From positions 2,046,001-2,110,000 of the forward strand of contig NZ_CP133771.1 of the NCBI RefSeq assembly GCF_031348265.1: a DNA stretch of 64,000 nt, written 5' to 3'. This DNA is from Streptomyces collinus (GTDB lineage Bacteria; Actinomycetota; Actinomycetes; Streptomycetales; Streptomycetaceae). Positions 40,508-49,806 of this stretch are shown one piece after another (position 1 is the first letter of the stretch; the number at the start of each line of letters is the position of its first letter). The notes beneath the pieces are model-generated. The model was not told where the DNA came from and searched no databases. It was given only the letters and a program-made list of their open reading frames with translations. The position numbers and the translations under genes are program-made.

Positions 40508-40840
40508 TCAGACGTTGAAGCCGAGAGCCCGAAGCTGCTCGCGCCCGTCGTCCGTGATCTTGTCGGGGCCCCACGGCGGCATCCAGACCCAGTTGATGCG
40601 CAGCTCGCTCACGAGACCGTCCGTGGCGGACTTCGCCTGGTCCTCGATGACGTCCGTCAGCGGGCAGGCCGCCGACGTCAGGGTCATGTCGAGCGTCGCG
40701 ATGTTCGCGTCGTCGATGTGGATGCCGTAGATCAGGCCGAGGTTGACGACGTCGATGCCCAGCTCGGGGTCGACCACGTCGTACAGCGCCTCACGGACCT
40801 CTTCCTCCGAGGCCGGCTTCATCTCAACGGTCTCGCTCAT
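40508..40840 (-). CDS. sufT: MIP18/SufT-type iron-sulfur assembly protein
   Basis: A 110-residue DUF59 protein: ALYDVVDPELGIDVVNLGLIYGIHID, then DMTLTSAACPLTDVIEDQ with the conserved Cys, and the C-terminal NWVWMPPWGPDKITDDGREQLRALGF. SufT proteins assist Fe-S cluster maturation or delivery. The gene overlaps sufU by 4 bp and is the last of the operon, before the palindromic terminator. Length and start agree with the family. Confidence 0.9.
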   Translation of the reverse strand: MSETVEMKPASEEEVREALYDVVDPELGIDVVNLGLIYGIHIDDANIATLDMTLTSAACPLTDVIEDQAKSATDGLVSELRINWVWMPPWGPDKITDDGREQLRALGFNV

Positions 40841-41307
40841 GCCGTCGTCTCCTTCTCGGCGTCGGCTCCGCCCAGTACCTGGGCCGTCGCGTCCTTCCAG
40901 GCCATCCAGCTCAGCAGGGCGCACTTCACCCGGGCCGGGTACTTGGACACCCCGGCGAACGCGACCGCGTCCTCCAGGATCTCCTCCATCGCGTCGTCGG
41001 GTTCGAGCTTCCCCTTGGACTGCATCAGCTCCAGGAAGGTCTCCTGGATCTTCCGCGCGTCGGAGAGGTCCTTGCCGACGAGGAGTTCGTTCAGTACGGA
41101 CGCGCTCGCCTGGCTGATCGAACAGCCCTGGCCTTCGTACGAGACGTCCTCGATCGTGGTGCCGTCGTACTTCACGCGCAGTGTGATCTCGTCACCGCAC
41201 GTCGGGTTGACGTGGTGCACCTCGGCGTCGCCATCCCGCAAGCCCCGCCCGTGCGGGTTCTTGTAGTGGTCCAGGATGACTTCCTGGTACATGGAGTCCA
41301 GTTTCAC
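40837..41307 (-). CDS. sufU: SufU, zinc-dependent sulfur-transfer protein
   Basis: A 156-residue protein with IscU-like ligands Cys37 and Asp39 (NPTCGDE), Cys62 (GQGCSIS) and Cys129 (RVKCALLSW), and the insertion between the second and third cysteines that marks SufU. SufU-type proteins accept persulfide sulfur from SufS through zinc-ligand exchange. The gene follows sufS by 15 bases and overlaps sufT by 4 bp. Confidence 0.94.
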   Translation of the reverse strand: MKLDSMYQEVILDHYKNPHGRGLRDGDAEVHHVNPTCGDEITLRVKYDGTTIEDVSYEGQGCSISQASASVLNELLVGKDLSDARKIQETFLELMQSKGKLEPDDAMEEILEDAVAFAGVSKYPARVKCALLSWMAWKDATAQVLGGADAEKETTA

Positions 41308-41322
41308 CGTCTAGCACGCCCC

Positions 41323-42579
41323 TCAGCCGAAGAAGTTCCGTACGTGCTCCAGGCCGTCGACCAGCGCGTCGATCTCGGCCGGCGTGGAGTACAGATAGAA
41401 CGACGCTCGCGTGGTCGCAGGAATTCCGTAGCGCAGGCAGACCGGCCGTGCGCAGTGGTGGCCGACCCGGACCGCGATGCCCTGCTCGTCGAGGACCTGG
41501 CCCACGTCGTGCGGGTGGATGTCCCCGAGGGTGAAGCTGATCGCCGCGCCCCGCTCCTCGGCCGTGGTCGGGCCGATGATCCGCAGGTCGGGGACCTCCA
41601 GCAGCCGCTTGACCGCGTACTCGGTGAGCGCGTGCTCGTGGGCGAGGATCTTGTCCATGCCGATCGAGTCGAGGTAGTCGATCGCGGCACCGAGTCCGAC
41701 CGCCTGGGCGATCGGGGGCGTGCCCGCCTCGAACTTGTGGGGCGCCGGGGCGTAGGTCGAGGAGTGCATCGACACCGTCTCGATCATCTCGCCGCCGCCG
41801 AGGAACGGAGGCAGGTCCTCCAGCAGCTCCTGGCGGCCCCAGAGGACGCCGATGCCGGTCGGGCCGCACATCTTGTGGCCGGTGAAAGCCACGAAGTCGG
41901 CCTGCAGGGCCTGTACGTCCAGCGGCATGTGCGGCGCGGCCTGGGAGGCGTCGATGCACACCAGCGCACCGACTTCCTGGGCGCGGCGCACGATCGCCTC
42001 GACGGGGTTCTGGGTGCCGAGGATGTTGGAGACCAGCACGAAGGAGACGATCTTCGTCTTCTCCGTAATGACCTGGTCGATGTTCGACAGGTCGAGGCGG
42101 CCGTCGTCGGTCAGGCCGAACCACTTCAGCTTCGCGCCCGTGCGCTGCGCGAGCAGCTGCCACGGAACGATGTTGGAGTGGTGCTCCATCTCCGTGATGA
42201 CGATCTCGGTCTCGGAGTCCACGCGGTAGGGCTCGTCGGCCCAGCCCAGCATGTTCGCCACGAGGTTGAGCGACTCCGAGGCGTTCTTGGTGAAGATCAC
42301 CTCGTCGCGCGAGGGCGCGTTGATGAACGCCGCGACCTTGTCGCGCGCGCCCTCGTACAGCGCCGTGGCCTCCTCGGCGAGCACATGCACACCGCGGTGG
42401 ACGTTGGCGTTGTAGCGCTCGTAGTACTCGCTCAGGGCGTCCAGCACCTGGCGCGGCTTCTGGCTGGTCGCCGCGTTGTCCAGGTACACGAGCTTCCGGC
42501 CTTCGTGGACCTGGCGGTCCAGGATGGGGAAGTCCTTGCGGATCGCCTCGGTGTCGAGGAGGCCCGGCAGCAGTGTCAC
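41323..42579 (-). CDS. sufS: SufS cysteine desulfurase
   Basis: A 418-residue class V PLP aminotransferase. PLP Lys lies in AFTGHKMCGPTGIGVLWG, and the catalytic Cys in IAVRVGHHCARPVCLRYG near residue 375; TSQKP and TKNASESLNLVA are standard SufS motifs. It takes sulfur from cysteine and passes it as persulfide to SufU. The gene overlaps sufC by 4 bp. Confidence 0.95.
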   Translation of the reverse strand: MTLLPGLLDTEAIRKDFPILDRQVHEGRKLVYLDNAATSQKPRQVLDALSEYYERYNANVHRGVHVLAEEATALYEGARDKVAAFINAPSRDEVIFTKNASESLNLVANMLGWADEPYRVDSETEIVITEMEHHSNIVPWQLLAQRTGAKLKWFGLTDDGRLDLSNIDQVITEKTKIVSFVLVSNILGTQNPVEAIVRRAQEVGALVCIDASQAAPHMPLDVQALQADFVAFTGHKMCGPTGIGVLWGRQELLEDLPPFLGGGEMIETVSMHSSTYAPAPHKFEAGTPPIAQAVGLGAAIDYLDSIGMDKILAHEHALTEYAVKRLLEVPDLRIIGPTTAEERGAAISFTLGDIHPHDVGQVLDEQGIAVRVGHHCARPVCLRYGIPATTRASFYLYSTPAEIDALVDGLEHVRNFFG

Positions 42580-43340
42580 GCGGATACGCCACCCTTCGTG
42601 TATGCCTCGTAGCCCTCGTTCTCCAGCTTGTCGGCGAGCTCGGCGCCGCCGGACTCGACGATCCGGCCGGCGGAGAACACGTGGACGAAGTCGGGCTTGA
42701 TGTAGCGCAGGATGCGCGTGTAGTGCGTGATCAGCAGGGTGCCGACCTCGCCCGTCTCGCGGACGCGGTTCACGCCCTCGGACACGACGCGCAGGGCGTC
42801 GACGTCCAGACCGGAGTCGGTCTCGTCGAGGATCGCCATCTTCGGCCTAAGGAGCTCCAGCTGGAGGATCTCGTGGCGCTTCTTCTCACCGCCGGAGAAG
42901 CCCTCGTTGACGTTGCGCTCGGCGAAGGCGGGGTCCATGTTGAGGCGCTCCATGGCCTCCTTGACCTCCTTCACCCAGGTGCGCAGCTTGGGGGCCTCGC
43001 CGCGGACGGCGGTGGCGGAGGTGCGCAGGAAGTTCGACACGGAGACACCCGGCACCTCGACCGGGTACTGCATCGCGAGGAACAGGCCGGCGCGGGCACG
43101 CTCGTCGACGGACATCTCCAGGACGTCCTCGCCGTCGAGGGTGACGGTGCCGCCGGTGATCGTGTACTTCGGGTGACCCGCGAGGGAGTAGGCGAGGGTC
43201 GACTTGCCGGAGCCGTTGGGGCCCATGATGGCGTGCGTCTCGCCCTGCTTCACGGTGAGGTCGACGCCCTTGAGGATCTCCTTCGTGGCGTTGTCGGCCT
43301 CGACGGTGACGTGCAGGTCTCGGATTTCAAGCGTTGCCAT
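42576..43340 (-). CDS. sufC: SufC, ATPase of the Fe-S scaffold
   Basis: A 254-residue ABC-type ATPase: Walker A GPNGSGKST, Q-loop AMQYP, signature GFSGGEKKRHEI, Walker B MAILDETDSGLD and the H-loop ITHYTRIL. These are the SufC-specific forms. It forms the SufBCD complex that builds clusters, and ATP hydrolysis opens the scaffold. It sits between the Rieske and sufS genes, 7 bases from the former and overlapping the latter. Confidence 0.95.
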   Translation of the reverse strand: MATLEIRDLHVTVEADNATKEILKGVDLTVKQGETHAIMGPNGSGKSTLAYSLAGHPKYTITGGTVTLDGEDVLEMSVDERARAGLFLAMQYPVEVPGVSVSNFLRTSATAVRGEAPKLRTWVKEVKEAMERLNMDPAFAERNVNEGFSGGEKKRHEILQLELLRPKMAILDETDSGLDVDALRVVSEGVNRVRETGEVGTLLITHYTRILRYIKPDFVHVFSAGRIVESGGAELADKLENEGYEAYTKGGVSA

Positions 43341-43347
43341 GGATGCC

Positions 43348-43665
43348 TCAGGACTCCTGGGTGAGGGAGACGAGCACGTCGTCCCCATCGATCTGTACGG
43401 GGTAAACGGGGACGGGGCGCGTCGCCGGGAGGGCGTCGGGCTTGCCGGAGCGGAGGTCGAAGCGCGAGCCGTGCAGCCAGCACTCGATGTGGCAGTCGTC
43501 GACCTCGCCCTCCGACAGGGAGACGTTCGCGTGCGAGCAGATGTCGTGGATCGCGAACACCTCGCCCTCGGTCTGCACGATGGACACGGGCGTGCCGTCG
43601 AGTTCCACCCGCTTCGGGGTGTCCTCCTCCAGCTCGCCCAGTCCACAGACGCGTACGAAGGTCAT
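43348..43665 (-). CDS. Rieske [2Fe-2S] ferredoxin encoded within the suf operon
   Basis: A 105-residue soluble Rieske protein. Cluster ligands are Cys43-His45 (DICSHAN) and Cys62-His65 (ECWLHG). It resembles the ferredoxin subunits of non-heme iron oxygenases. Lying between sufD (4-bp overlap) and sufC, it is conserved in actinobacterial suf operons as I recall, where it may supply electrons for cluster assembly, though its role is not established. Confidence 0.92.
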   Translation of the reverse strand: MTFVRVCGLGELEEDTPKRVELDGTPVSIVQTEGEVFAIHDICSHANVSLSEGEVDDCHIECWLHGSRFDLRSGKPDALPATRPVPVYPVQIDGDDVLVSLTQES

Positions 43666-44846
43666 GCGACCGCCGCCTCCAGCTCCTCCTCGATCTTGGC
43701 GATCAGGCGCTCCTCGATGTCGGGGAGGCCGATCTGCTGGACCAGCTCGGCGAAGAAGCCGCGGACCACCAGGCGCCGGGCCTCGTGCTCCGGGATGCCG
43801 CGGGCCATGAGGTAGAAGAGCTGCTCGTCGTCGAAGCGGCCGGTCGCCGAGGCGTGGCCGGCGCCGACGATCTCGCCGGTCTCGATCTCGAGGTTCGGTA
43901 CGGAGTCCACGCGCGCCCCGTCCGTGAGGACCAGGTTGCGGTTCATCTCGTACGTGTCCGTGCCCTCGGCCTTGGCCTCGATGAGCACGTCGCCGATCCA
44001 CACCGCGTGCGCGTCGTCGCCCTGGAGCGCGCCCTTGTAGACGACGTTGGACTTGCAGTGCGGGACGTTGTGGTCGACCAGGAGGCGGTGCTCCTGGTGC
44101 TGGCCCTGGTCGGTGAAGTACAGGCCGAACAGCTCGGCCTCTCCGCCGGGGCCGGCGTACTGCACGCGCGGGTGCAGCCGGACGACGTCGCCGCCGAAGG
44201 TGACGACGACGGACTTGAAGGAGGCGTCGCGGCCGATCAGCGCGTTGTGCTGAGCGACGTGGACGGCCTTTTCGTCCCAGTCCTGGACGGAGACGACGGT
44301 GAGCTTGGCGCCGTCGCCCAGGAGGTAGTCGACGTTGGCGGCGAGCACCGCGTCACCGGTGTGGTCGATGACCACGACGGCCTCGGCGAAGGCACCCAGT
44401 TCGATCACCTGGTGGCCGAAGGCGGTGCCGCCCTCGCCGTGCACCGCGATGCGGATGGGCTCGGTGAGGACGGTTTCCTTGGGGACGGTCACGACTCCGG
44501 CCTTCTCGAACGCCGAGTAGGCCTGAGCGGCGACGCGGTCCGCCGGGGTGCCGGCCTTGCCGAGCCGCGCGTCGTCGCGGCCGACGGCCTCGACGGTGAC
44601 GCCCTCGGGGGCCTGGACCTCGACCTTCACGCCGTTGCCGTTCGCGACGGCGGTGCCGTCGTGCAGGCCGCGCAGGCGCTCCAGCGGGGTGAACCGCCAC
44701 TCCTCCTCACGGCCGTGCGGTACGGGGAAATCCGCGACGTCGAAGGAGGGGGGCGCGCTCATGCGCGTGGCGACGGTCGACTCCGCGGCGACCGCAATCG
44801 AGCCCGCGGTGGTGGATCCCACGGGGATGTTCTGGGCCTCAGCCAT
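43662..44846 (-). CDS. sufD: SufD, Fe-S scaffold subunit
   Basis: A 394-residue SufB/SufD family protein: DFPVPHGREEEWRFTPLERLRGL near the N-terminus, the beta-helix core (VTFGGDVVRLHPRVQYAGPGGEAELFGLYFTDQGQHQEHRLLVDHNVPHC) and the C-terminal GHASATGRFDDEQLFYLMARGIPEHEARRLVV. It pairs with SufB and SufC. It lies 54 bases after sufB and overlaps the Rieske gene by 4 bp. Confidence 0.95.
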   Translation of the reverse strand: MAEAQNIPVGSTTAGSIAVAAESTVATRMSAPPSFDVADFPVPHGREEEWRFTPLERLRGLHDGTAVANGNGVKVEVQAPEGVTVEAVGRDDARLGKAGTPADRVAAQAYSAFEKAGVVTVPKETVLTEPIRIAVHGEGGTAFGHQVIELGAFAEAVVVIDHTGDAVLAANVDYLLGDGAKLTVVSVQDWDEKAVHVAQHNALIGRDASFKSVVVTFGGDVVRLHPRVQYAGPGGEAELFGLYFTDQGQHQEHRLLVDHNVPHCKSNVVYKGALQGDDAHAVWIGDVLIEAKAEGTDTYEMNRNLVLTDGARVDSVPNLEIETGEIVGAGHASATGRFDDEQLFYLMARGIPEHEARRLVVRGFFAELVQQIGLPDIEERLIAKIEEELEAAVA

Positions 44847-44900
44847 GGCTGTCGTAGTGCTCTCTTTCCTGAGGGGGACGTCTGCTGTCGAGGGGGCGGG

Positions 44901-46322
44901 TCAGCCGACCGCGCCCTCCATCTGCAGCTCGATCAGCCGGTTGAGCTCCAGCGCGTACTCCATGGGGAGCTCCTTGGCGATGGGCTCGACGAAGCCGCGC
45001 ACGATCATCGCCATGGCCTCGAACTCGCTCAGGCCGCGGCTCATCAGGTAGAAGAGCTGGTCCTCGGAGACCTTGGAGACGGTCGCCTCGTGGCCCATGG
45101 ACACGTCGTCCTCGCGGACGTCCACGTAGGGGTAGGTGTCCGAGCGGGAGATGGTGTCGACGAGCAGCGCGTCGCAGAGCACGTTCGACTTGGAGCCGTG
45201 GGCACCCTCGCCGATCTCGACGAGGCCACGGTAGGACGTACGGCCGCCACCACGCGCCACGGACTTCGAGACGATGTTGGAGGACGTGTTCGGCGCCATG
45301 TGGACCATCTTGGAGCCGGCGTCCTGGTGCTGGCCCTCGCCGGCGAAGGCGATGGACAGGGTCTCGCCCTTGGCGTGCTCACCCATCAGGTAGACGGCCG
45401 GGTACTTCATCGTCACCTTGGAGCCGATGTTGCCGTCGATCCACTCCATGGTCGCGCCCTCGTAGGCGACGGCGCGCTTGGTGACCAGGTTGTAGACGTT
45501 GTTCGACCAGTTCTGGATGGTCGTGTAGCGGCAGCGGGCGTTCTTCTTGACGATGATTTCGACGACCGCGGAGTGCAGCGAGTCCGACTTGTAGATCGGG
45601 GCGGTGCAGCCCTCGACGTAGTGCACGTAGGCACCCTCGTCGACGATGATCAGGGTCCGCTCGAACTGGCCCATGTTCTCGGTGTTGATGCGGAAGTAGG
45701 CCTGGAGCGGGATCTCCACGTGGACGCCCGGCGGCACGTAGATGAAGGAGCCGCCCGACCACACGGCGGAGTTCAGCGACGCGAACTTGTTGTCACCGAC
45801 GGGGATGACGGTCCCGAAGTACTCCTTGAAGAGCTCCGGGTGCTCCTTCAGGGCCGTGTCGGTGTCGAGGAAGATGACGCCCTGCTCCTCCAGGTCCTCG
45901 CGGATCTGGTGGTAGACGACCTCCGACTCGTACTGCGCGGCGACACCGGCGACGAGGCGCTGCTTCTCCGCCTCGGGGATGCCGAGCTTGTCGTACGTGG
46001 CCTTGATGTCCTCGGGCAGGTCCTCCCAGGACTCCGCCTGCTTCTCCGTGGAGCGCACGAAGTACTTGATGTTGTCGAAGTCGATGCCGGAGAGGTCGGA
46101 GCCCCAGTTCGGCATGGGCTTCTTCTCGAACAGGCGCAGGCCCTTGAGGCGGAGCTTGGTCATCCACTCCGGCTCGCTCTTCTTGGAGGAGATGTCCCGG
46201 ACGACGTCCTCGTTGATGCCGCGCTTGGCAGAGGCGCCGGCCGTGTCGGAGTCGGCCCAGCCGTACTCGTACTTGCCCAGGCCCTCCAGCTCGGGGTGGG
46301 CAGTCTCCGTGGGGAGAGTCAT
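44901..46322 (-). CDS. sufB: SufB, Fe-S scaffold subunit
   Basis: A 473-residue protein, full length for SufB. Typical segments are [85 protein letters not shown] (with the conserved Cys), [14 protein letters not shown] and [24 protein letters not shown]. No intein is present, unlike mycobacterial SufB. The start overlaps the sufR stop (ATGA), so the operon begins with its own regulator. Confidence 0.96.
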   Translation of the reverse strand: MTLPTETAHPELEGLGKYEYGWADSDTAGASAKRGINEDVVRDISSKKSEPEWMTKLRLKGLRLFEKKPMPNWGSDLSGIDFDNIKYFVRSTEKQAESWEDLPEDIKATYDKLGIPEAEKQRLVAGVAAQYESEVVYHQIREDLEEQGVIFLDTDTALKEHPELFKEYFGTVIPVGDNKFASLNSAVWSGGSFIYVPPGVHVEIPLQAYFRINTENMGQFERTLIIVDEGAYVHYVEGCTAPIYKSDSLHSAVVEIIVKKNARCRYTTIQNWSNNVYNLVTKRAVAYEGATMEWIDGNIGSKVTMKYPAVYLMGEHAKGETLSIAFAGEGQHQDAGSKMVHMAPNTSSNIVSKSVARGGGRTSYRGLVEIGEGAHGSKSNVLCDALLVDTISRSDTYPYVDVREDDVSMGHEATVSKVSEDQLFYLMSRGLSEFEAMAMIVRGFVEPIAKELPMEYALELNRLIELQMEGAVG

Positions 46323-47041
46323 GCGGGGTTCCTCCCGGCCGTGCTTGCAGATGCGTTGTGGGAAATCTTGGGGATGAACGTCGTGCAGACGCCGTCGCCG
46401 TGCGCGATGGTGGCGAGCCGCTGTACGTGCGTACCGAGCAGCTCGGCGAAAAATTCCGTCTCCGCCTCGCACAGCTGCGGGAACTGCTCGGCGACATGGG
46501 CGACCGGGCAGTGGTGCTGGCAGAGCTGCTCACCCTGCTGCGGGTGGGGCGCGTTGCGCGCCGTAGCAGCGTACCCGTCGGCACTCAGAGCCTTGGCCAG
46601 TGCTTCGGTCCGCTTCTCGGGCGGGGCGGTCTCGACCGCCCGGCGGTAGGCGCCCGCCTGTGCGGCGATCCTGGCGCGGGCGAACGCGGCGATCGCCTCG
46701 TTGCCGCCCTCGCGGTCGGCGATCCAGCGCAGGGCGTCCGCCGCGAGCTTGTCGTAGGACTGGTCGAAGGCGTCCCGGCCGCAGTCCGTCAGGGCGAACA
46801 CCTTGGCCGGGCGGCCGCGGGTCCGCGCGCCGTACACCCGCTGCTCGCGCGCCTCGACGACACCGTCGCCCGTGAGGGCGTCGAGGTGCCGGCGTACGGC
46901 CGCCTGGGTGAGGCCAAGGCGCTCGGCGAGCTCGGCGACGGTCGAGGGCCCGTGGTCCAGGATGGACCGCGCGACCCGGTTGCGGGTGGACCGCTCCCCG
47001 GTCGCCAGCTCCTCGTGGGGTGCCTCGCCGACGTTTTTCAC
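46319..47041 (-). CDS. sufR: SufR-type Fe-S-sensing repressor of the suf operon
   Basis: About 240 residues from GTG 47041. A winged helix ([37 protein letters not shown], then [17 protein letters not shown]) is followed by a C-terminal cysteine cluster, [21 protein letters not shown] and DGVCTTF, the ligand pattern of SufR [4Fe-4S] regulators. The start is inferred: a -10-like AACAAT ends 6 bases before GTG 47041, so the mRNA would be leaderless, and the operator overlaps it; GTG 47113 would add 24 residues. Being first in the operon and overlapping sufB fits autoregulated repression lifted by cluster loss. Confidence 0.9.
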   Translation of the reverse strand: MKNVGEAPHEELATGERSTRNRVARSILDHGPSTVAELAERLGLTQAAVRRHLDALTGDGVVEAREQRVYGARTRGRPAKVFALTDCGRDAFDQSYDKLAADALRWIADREGGNEAIAAFARARIAAQAGAYRRAVETAPPEKRTEALAKALSADGYAATARNAPHPQQGEQLCQHHCPVAHVAEQFPQLCEAETEFFAELLGTHVQRLATIAHGDGVCTTFIPKISHNASASTAGRNPA

Positions 47042-47054
47042 AACGCCATTGTTG
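47041..47054. promoter_or_regulatory. SufR operator, CAAC-N6-GTTG
   Basis: CAAC-GCCATT-GTTG is an exact match to the inverted repeat reported for cyanobacterial SufR. It covers the proposed GTG start and the -10 region of sufR, so binding would block the whole suf operon. Confidence 0.7.
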
Positions 47055-47113
47055 CGTAATTCTTCCGGACCGGGCAAGCCGCGTGTGCCGCGGACCACGG
47101 TGCCCTGCGTCAC

Positions 47114-47127
47114 TTAGGTAAACCTAA
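47114..47127. promoter_or_regulatory. Iron-box-like palindrome upstream of sufR
   Basis: TTAGGTAAACCTAA has perfect 6-bp arms TTAGGT/ACCTAA with a 2-base centre. The arms equal the outer arms of the DmdR/IdeR iron box, though the full box has a longer centre. It lies in the divergent promoter region of sufR and the AAC(3)-like gene. Confidence 0.5.
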
Positions 47128-47202
47128 TCTGACCTGCGGAAACGATCTCTGATCGATCAAAGCGCTGGCATGCGGCAGCCGCTTCGGGGACACTCCGGAA
47201 CC

Positions 47203-48015
47203 ATGCCGACACCCCCTCCGACCGGCCCTCTTGTCACCCGCGAGACGCTCCGGACCCAGCTCGCCGAACTCGGTGTACGCCCCGGTGAGACCCTCCTCGC
47301 GCACTCCTCGCTCAGCGCCCTCGGCTGGGTGAACGGCGGTGCCGTCGCGGTGGTGCGCGGACTGCTCGACGCGCTCGGCCCGCAGGGCACGCTCGTGGTC
47401 CCCACCCAGACCGGCGACCTGTCCGACCCGGCCCTGTGGAGCAATCCGCCCGTGCCCCCGGAATGGTGGGCGGCCATCCGGGCCACCATGCCCGCCTACG
47501 ACCCGCGGATCACGCCCGCCCGCGGGGTCGGCGTCGTCCCGGAGACCGTGCGGACCTGGCCCGGCGCGCAGCGCAGCGCGCATCCGCAGACCTCGTTCGC
47601 GGCGCTCGGCCCGCGTGCGGCGGAGGTGCTCGACGGGCACGCGTCCGACTGCCGGCTAGGCGAGCGGAGCCCGCTGGCGAAACTGGAGGCGATGGGCGCC
47701 CGGGTGCTGCTGCTCGGTGCCGGCTACGTCTCCTGCACGAGTTTCCACCTGGCCGAGTACCGGATCCCGTCCCCGCGCGTCGCCGTGGGCCGGCCCGGTC
47801 CCGAGGGCTGGGAGACCGTCACCGAGGTGTCGATCAGCTCGGACCGTTTCGACGAGCTGGGCTACGACTTCGAACGGGACCGTCCCGTCATCCGCGGCAA
47901 GGTGGGAGCAGCCGAGGCGCGGCTGTTCCCGGTGGCGGACGCGGTGGCCTACGCCGAGCGGTGGCTGGCGGTCCACCGGCCGCGCGAGGAGGAGTTCCTC
48001 CACCCGCCGGTCTGA
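47203..48015 (+). CDS. AAC(3) family aminoglycoside N-acetyltransferase-like protein
   Basis: A 270-residue protein of the AAC(3)/YokD fold: [42 protein letters not shown] near the N-terminus, then [64 protein letters not shown] with the conserved Ser/Leu and His residues. It would use acetyl-CoA to modify an amine, classically the 3-amino group of aminoglycosides; many chromosomal members have no resistance role. ATG 47203 is preferred over ATG 47170 because it fits the family length. Confidence 0.87.
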   Translation: MPTPPPTGPLVTRETLRTQLAELGVRPGETLLAHSSLSALGWVNGGAVAVVRGLLDALGPQGTLVVPTQTGDLSDPALWSNPPVPPEWWAAIRATMPAYDPRITPARGVGVVPETVRTWPGAQRSAHPQTSFAALGPRAAEVLDGHASDCRLGERSPLAKLEAMGARVLLLGAGYVSCTSFHLAEYRIPSPRVAVGRPGPEGWETVTEVSISSDRFDELGYDFERDRPVIRGKVGAAEARLFPVADAVAYAERWLAVHRPREEEFLHPPV

Positions 48016-48046
48016 GCCCGCACGGGCGTACCTAGACTCTGGACCC

Positions 48047-48970
48047 ATGCGAAGTGAGCCCGTGGTCCAGGTCCAGGCCCTGGTGAAGCGGTACGGCCCG
48101 AAGACCGCGGTGGACGGGCTCGACCTGGTGGCCCGGGCGGGGGTGACCGCCGTGCTCGGCCCCAACGGGGCGGGCAAGACGACCACGGTCGAGACCTGCG
48201 AGGGGTACCGGAAGCCGGACTCCGGCACGGTGCGCGTCCTGGGCCTCGACCCGGTGAGACAGTCCGCCGGCCTGCGGCCCCGCATCGGTGTGATGCTCCA
48301 GTCCGGCGGCGTCTACTCCGGCTCCCGGGCCGACGAGATGCTCCGCCACATCGCCAGACTGCACGCGCACCCGCTGGACGTGGACGCGCTGATCGAGCGC
48401 CTGGGCCTCGGCTCCTGCGGCCGTACGACGTACCGGCGGCTGTCCGGCGGGCAGCAGCAGCGGCTCGCGCTGGCCATGGCCGTGGTCGGGCGCCCGGAGC
48501 TGGTCTTCCTCGACGAGCCGACCGCCGGGCTCGACCCGCAGGCCCGCCGCGCCACCTGGGACCTCGTCCGGGACCTGCGCGCCGACGGCGTCTCCGTGAT
48601 CCTCACCACGCACTACATGGACGAGGCCGAGCAGCTCGCCGACGACGTGGCGATCATCGACGCGGGCCGGGTCATCGCCCAGGGCTCCCCGGAGGAGCTG
48701 TGCCGGGGCGGCGCGGAGAACACGCTCCGCTTCTCGGGCCGGCCGGGCCTGGACGTGGGCTCGCTGCTGAAGGCCCTGCCCGCCGACTGCTCGGCCGCCG
48801 AGCTGACGCCGGGTTCCTACCGGGTCGTCGGCAAGGTCGACCCGCAGCTGCTCGCGACGGTCACCTCCTGGTGCGCCCAGCACGGCGTGATGCCGGAGAA
48901 GATCTCGGTCGAGCGCCACACCCTTGAAGACGTCTTCCTGGAGCTCACCGGCAAGGAGCTGCGCTCATGA
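48047..48970 (+). CDS. ABC transporter ATP-binding protein (drug-export type)
   Basis: A 307-residue ATPase of the DrrA type: Walker A LGPNGAGKTTT, signature YRRLSGGQQQRLALAMAVVG, Walker B LVFLDEPTAGLDPQARR, H-loop LTTHYMDEAEQLAD, and a C-terminal regulatory domain of about 80 residues. A -10-like TAGACT (48033-48038) ends 8 bases before the ATG, so the mRNA may be leaderless. It overlaps the permease gene by 4 bp. Substrate unknown; the position next to heme A synthase is frequent in Streptomyces. Confidence 0.9.
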   Translation: MRSEPVVQVQALVKRYGPKTAVDGLDLVARAGVTAVLGPNGAGKTTTVETCEGYRKPDSGTVRVLGLDPVRQSAGLRPRIGVMLQSGGVYSGSRADEMLRHIARLHAHPLDVDALIERLGLGSCGRTTYRRLSGGQQQRLALAMAVVGRPELVFLDEPTAGLDPQARRATWDLVRDLRADGVSVILTTHYMDEAEQLADDVAIIDAGRVIAQGSPEELCRGGAENTLRFSGRPGLDVGSLLKALPADCSAAELTPGSYRVVGKVDPQLLATVTSWCAQHGVMPEKISVERHTLEDVFLELTGKELRS

Positions 48971-49743
48971 CCGCCACCGGCACCGGGATGTACACGCCGA
49001 AGCCCGGCGCGGCCCCGCTCCCCCGCATGATCGCGGCCCAGGCCCTGCTCGAAACGAAGATGCTGCTGCGAAACGGCGAGCAGCTGCTGCTGACCGTCGT
49101 CATCCCGGCCCTGCTCCTGGTGCTCTTCAGCACCGTGGACATCGTCGACACCGGCGCCGGCGAGGCCGTCGACTTCCTCACCCCCGGCGTCCTCGCGCTC
49201 GCGGTGATGTCGACGGCGTTCACCGGCCAGGCCATCGCCACCGGCTTCGAACGCCGCTACGGCGTGCTGAAGCGGCTGGCCTCCTCGCCCCTGCCCCGCT
49301 GGGGCCTGATGACGGCGAAGACGCTGTCGGTCCTGGTCACCGAGGTGCTCCAGGTGATCCTGCTCACGGCGATCGCCTTCGCGCTCGGCTGGTCGCCGCA
49401 GGGCAATCCGGTCGCCGTCCTGCTGCTCCTGGTCCTCGGCACGGCGGCCTTCTCGGGCCTGGGGCTGCTGATGGCCGGGACGCTGAAGGCCGAGGCGACG
49501 CTGGCCGCGGCCAACCTGGTGTTCCTGCTGCTGCTCGTCGGCGGCGGGGTCATCGTGCCGCTGGACAAGTTCCCCGCGGGCGCCCAGGACGTGCTCGGTC
49601 TGCTGCCGATCTCGGCCCTGTCCGACGGGCTGCGGGACGTGCTCCAGCACGGTGCCGGGATGCCCTGGGGCAATCTGGGGATCCTGGCCGTCTGGGCGGT
49701 CGCGGGGCTTGCCGCGGCCGGGAAGTTCTTCCGCTGGGAGTAG
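48967..49743 (+). CDS. ABC-2 type transporter permease
   Basis: A 258-residue protein with six predicted helices of the ABC-2 membrane family. Examples are LLLTVVIPALLLVLFSTVDIVD, FLTPGVLALAVMSTAFTGQAIATGFERRYGVLKRL with the typical FERRYG loop, and LVFLLLLVGGGVIVPLDKFP. With the overlapping ATPase it makes an exporter. It ends 63 bases before ctaA. Confidence 0.9.
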   Translation: MTATGTGMYTPKPGAAPLPRMIAAQALLETKMLLRNGEQLLLTVVIPALLLVLFSTVDIVDTGAGEAVDFLTPGVLALAVMSTAFTGQAIATGFERRYGVLKRLASSPLPRWGLMTAKTLSVLVTEVLQVILLTAIAFALGWSPQGNPVAVLLLLVLGTAAFSGLGLLMAGTLKAEATLAAANLVFLLLLVGGGVIVPLDKFPAGAQDVLGLLPISALSDGLRDVLQHGAGMPWGNLGILAVWAVAGLAAAGKFFRWE

Positions 49744-49806
49744 GGCAGGTGCCCTGTGACGGACCCTCGTGAAAGCGTGCACAAGCGGCGGCCTACGATG
49801 GTCCGC

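Noticed and set aside
47203..48015. Proof of aminoglycoside resistance or an antibiotic cluster
   Set aside because: The AAC(3)-like gene stands alone with no biosynthetic neighbours; many chromosomal homologues have no resistance role.
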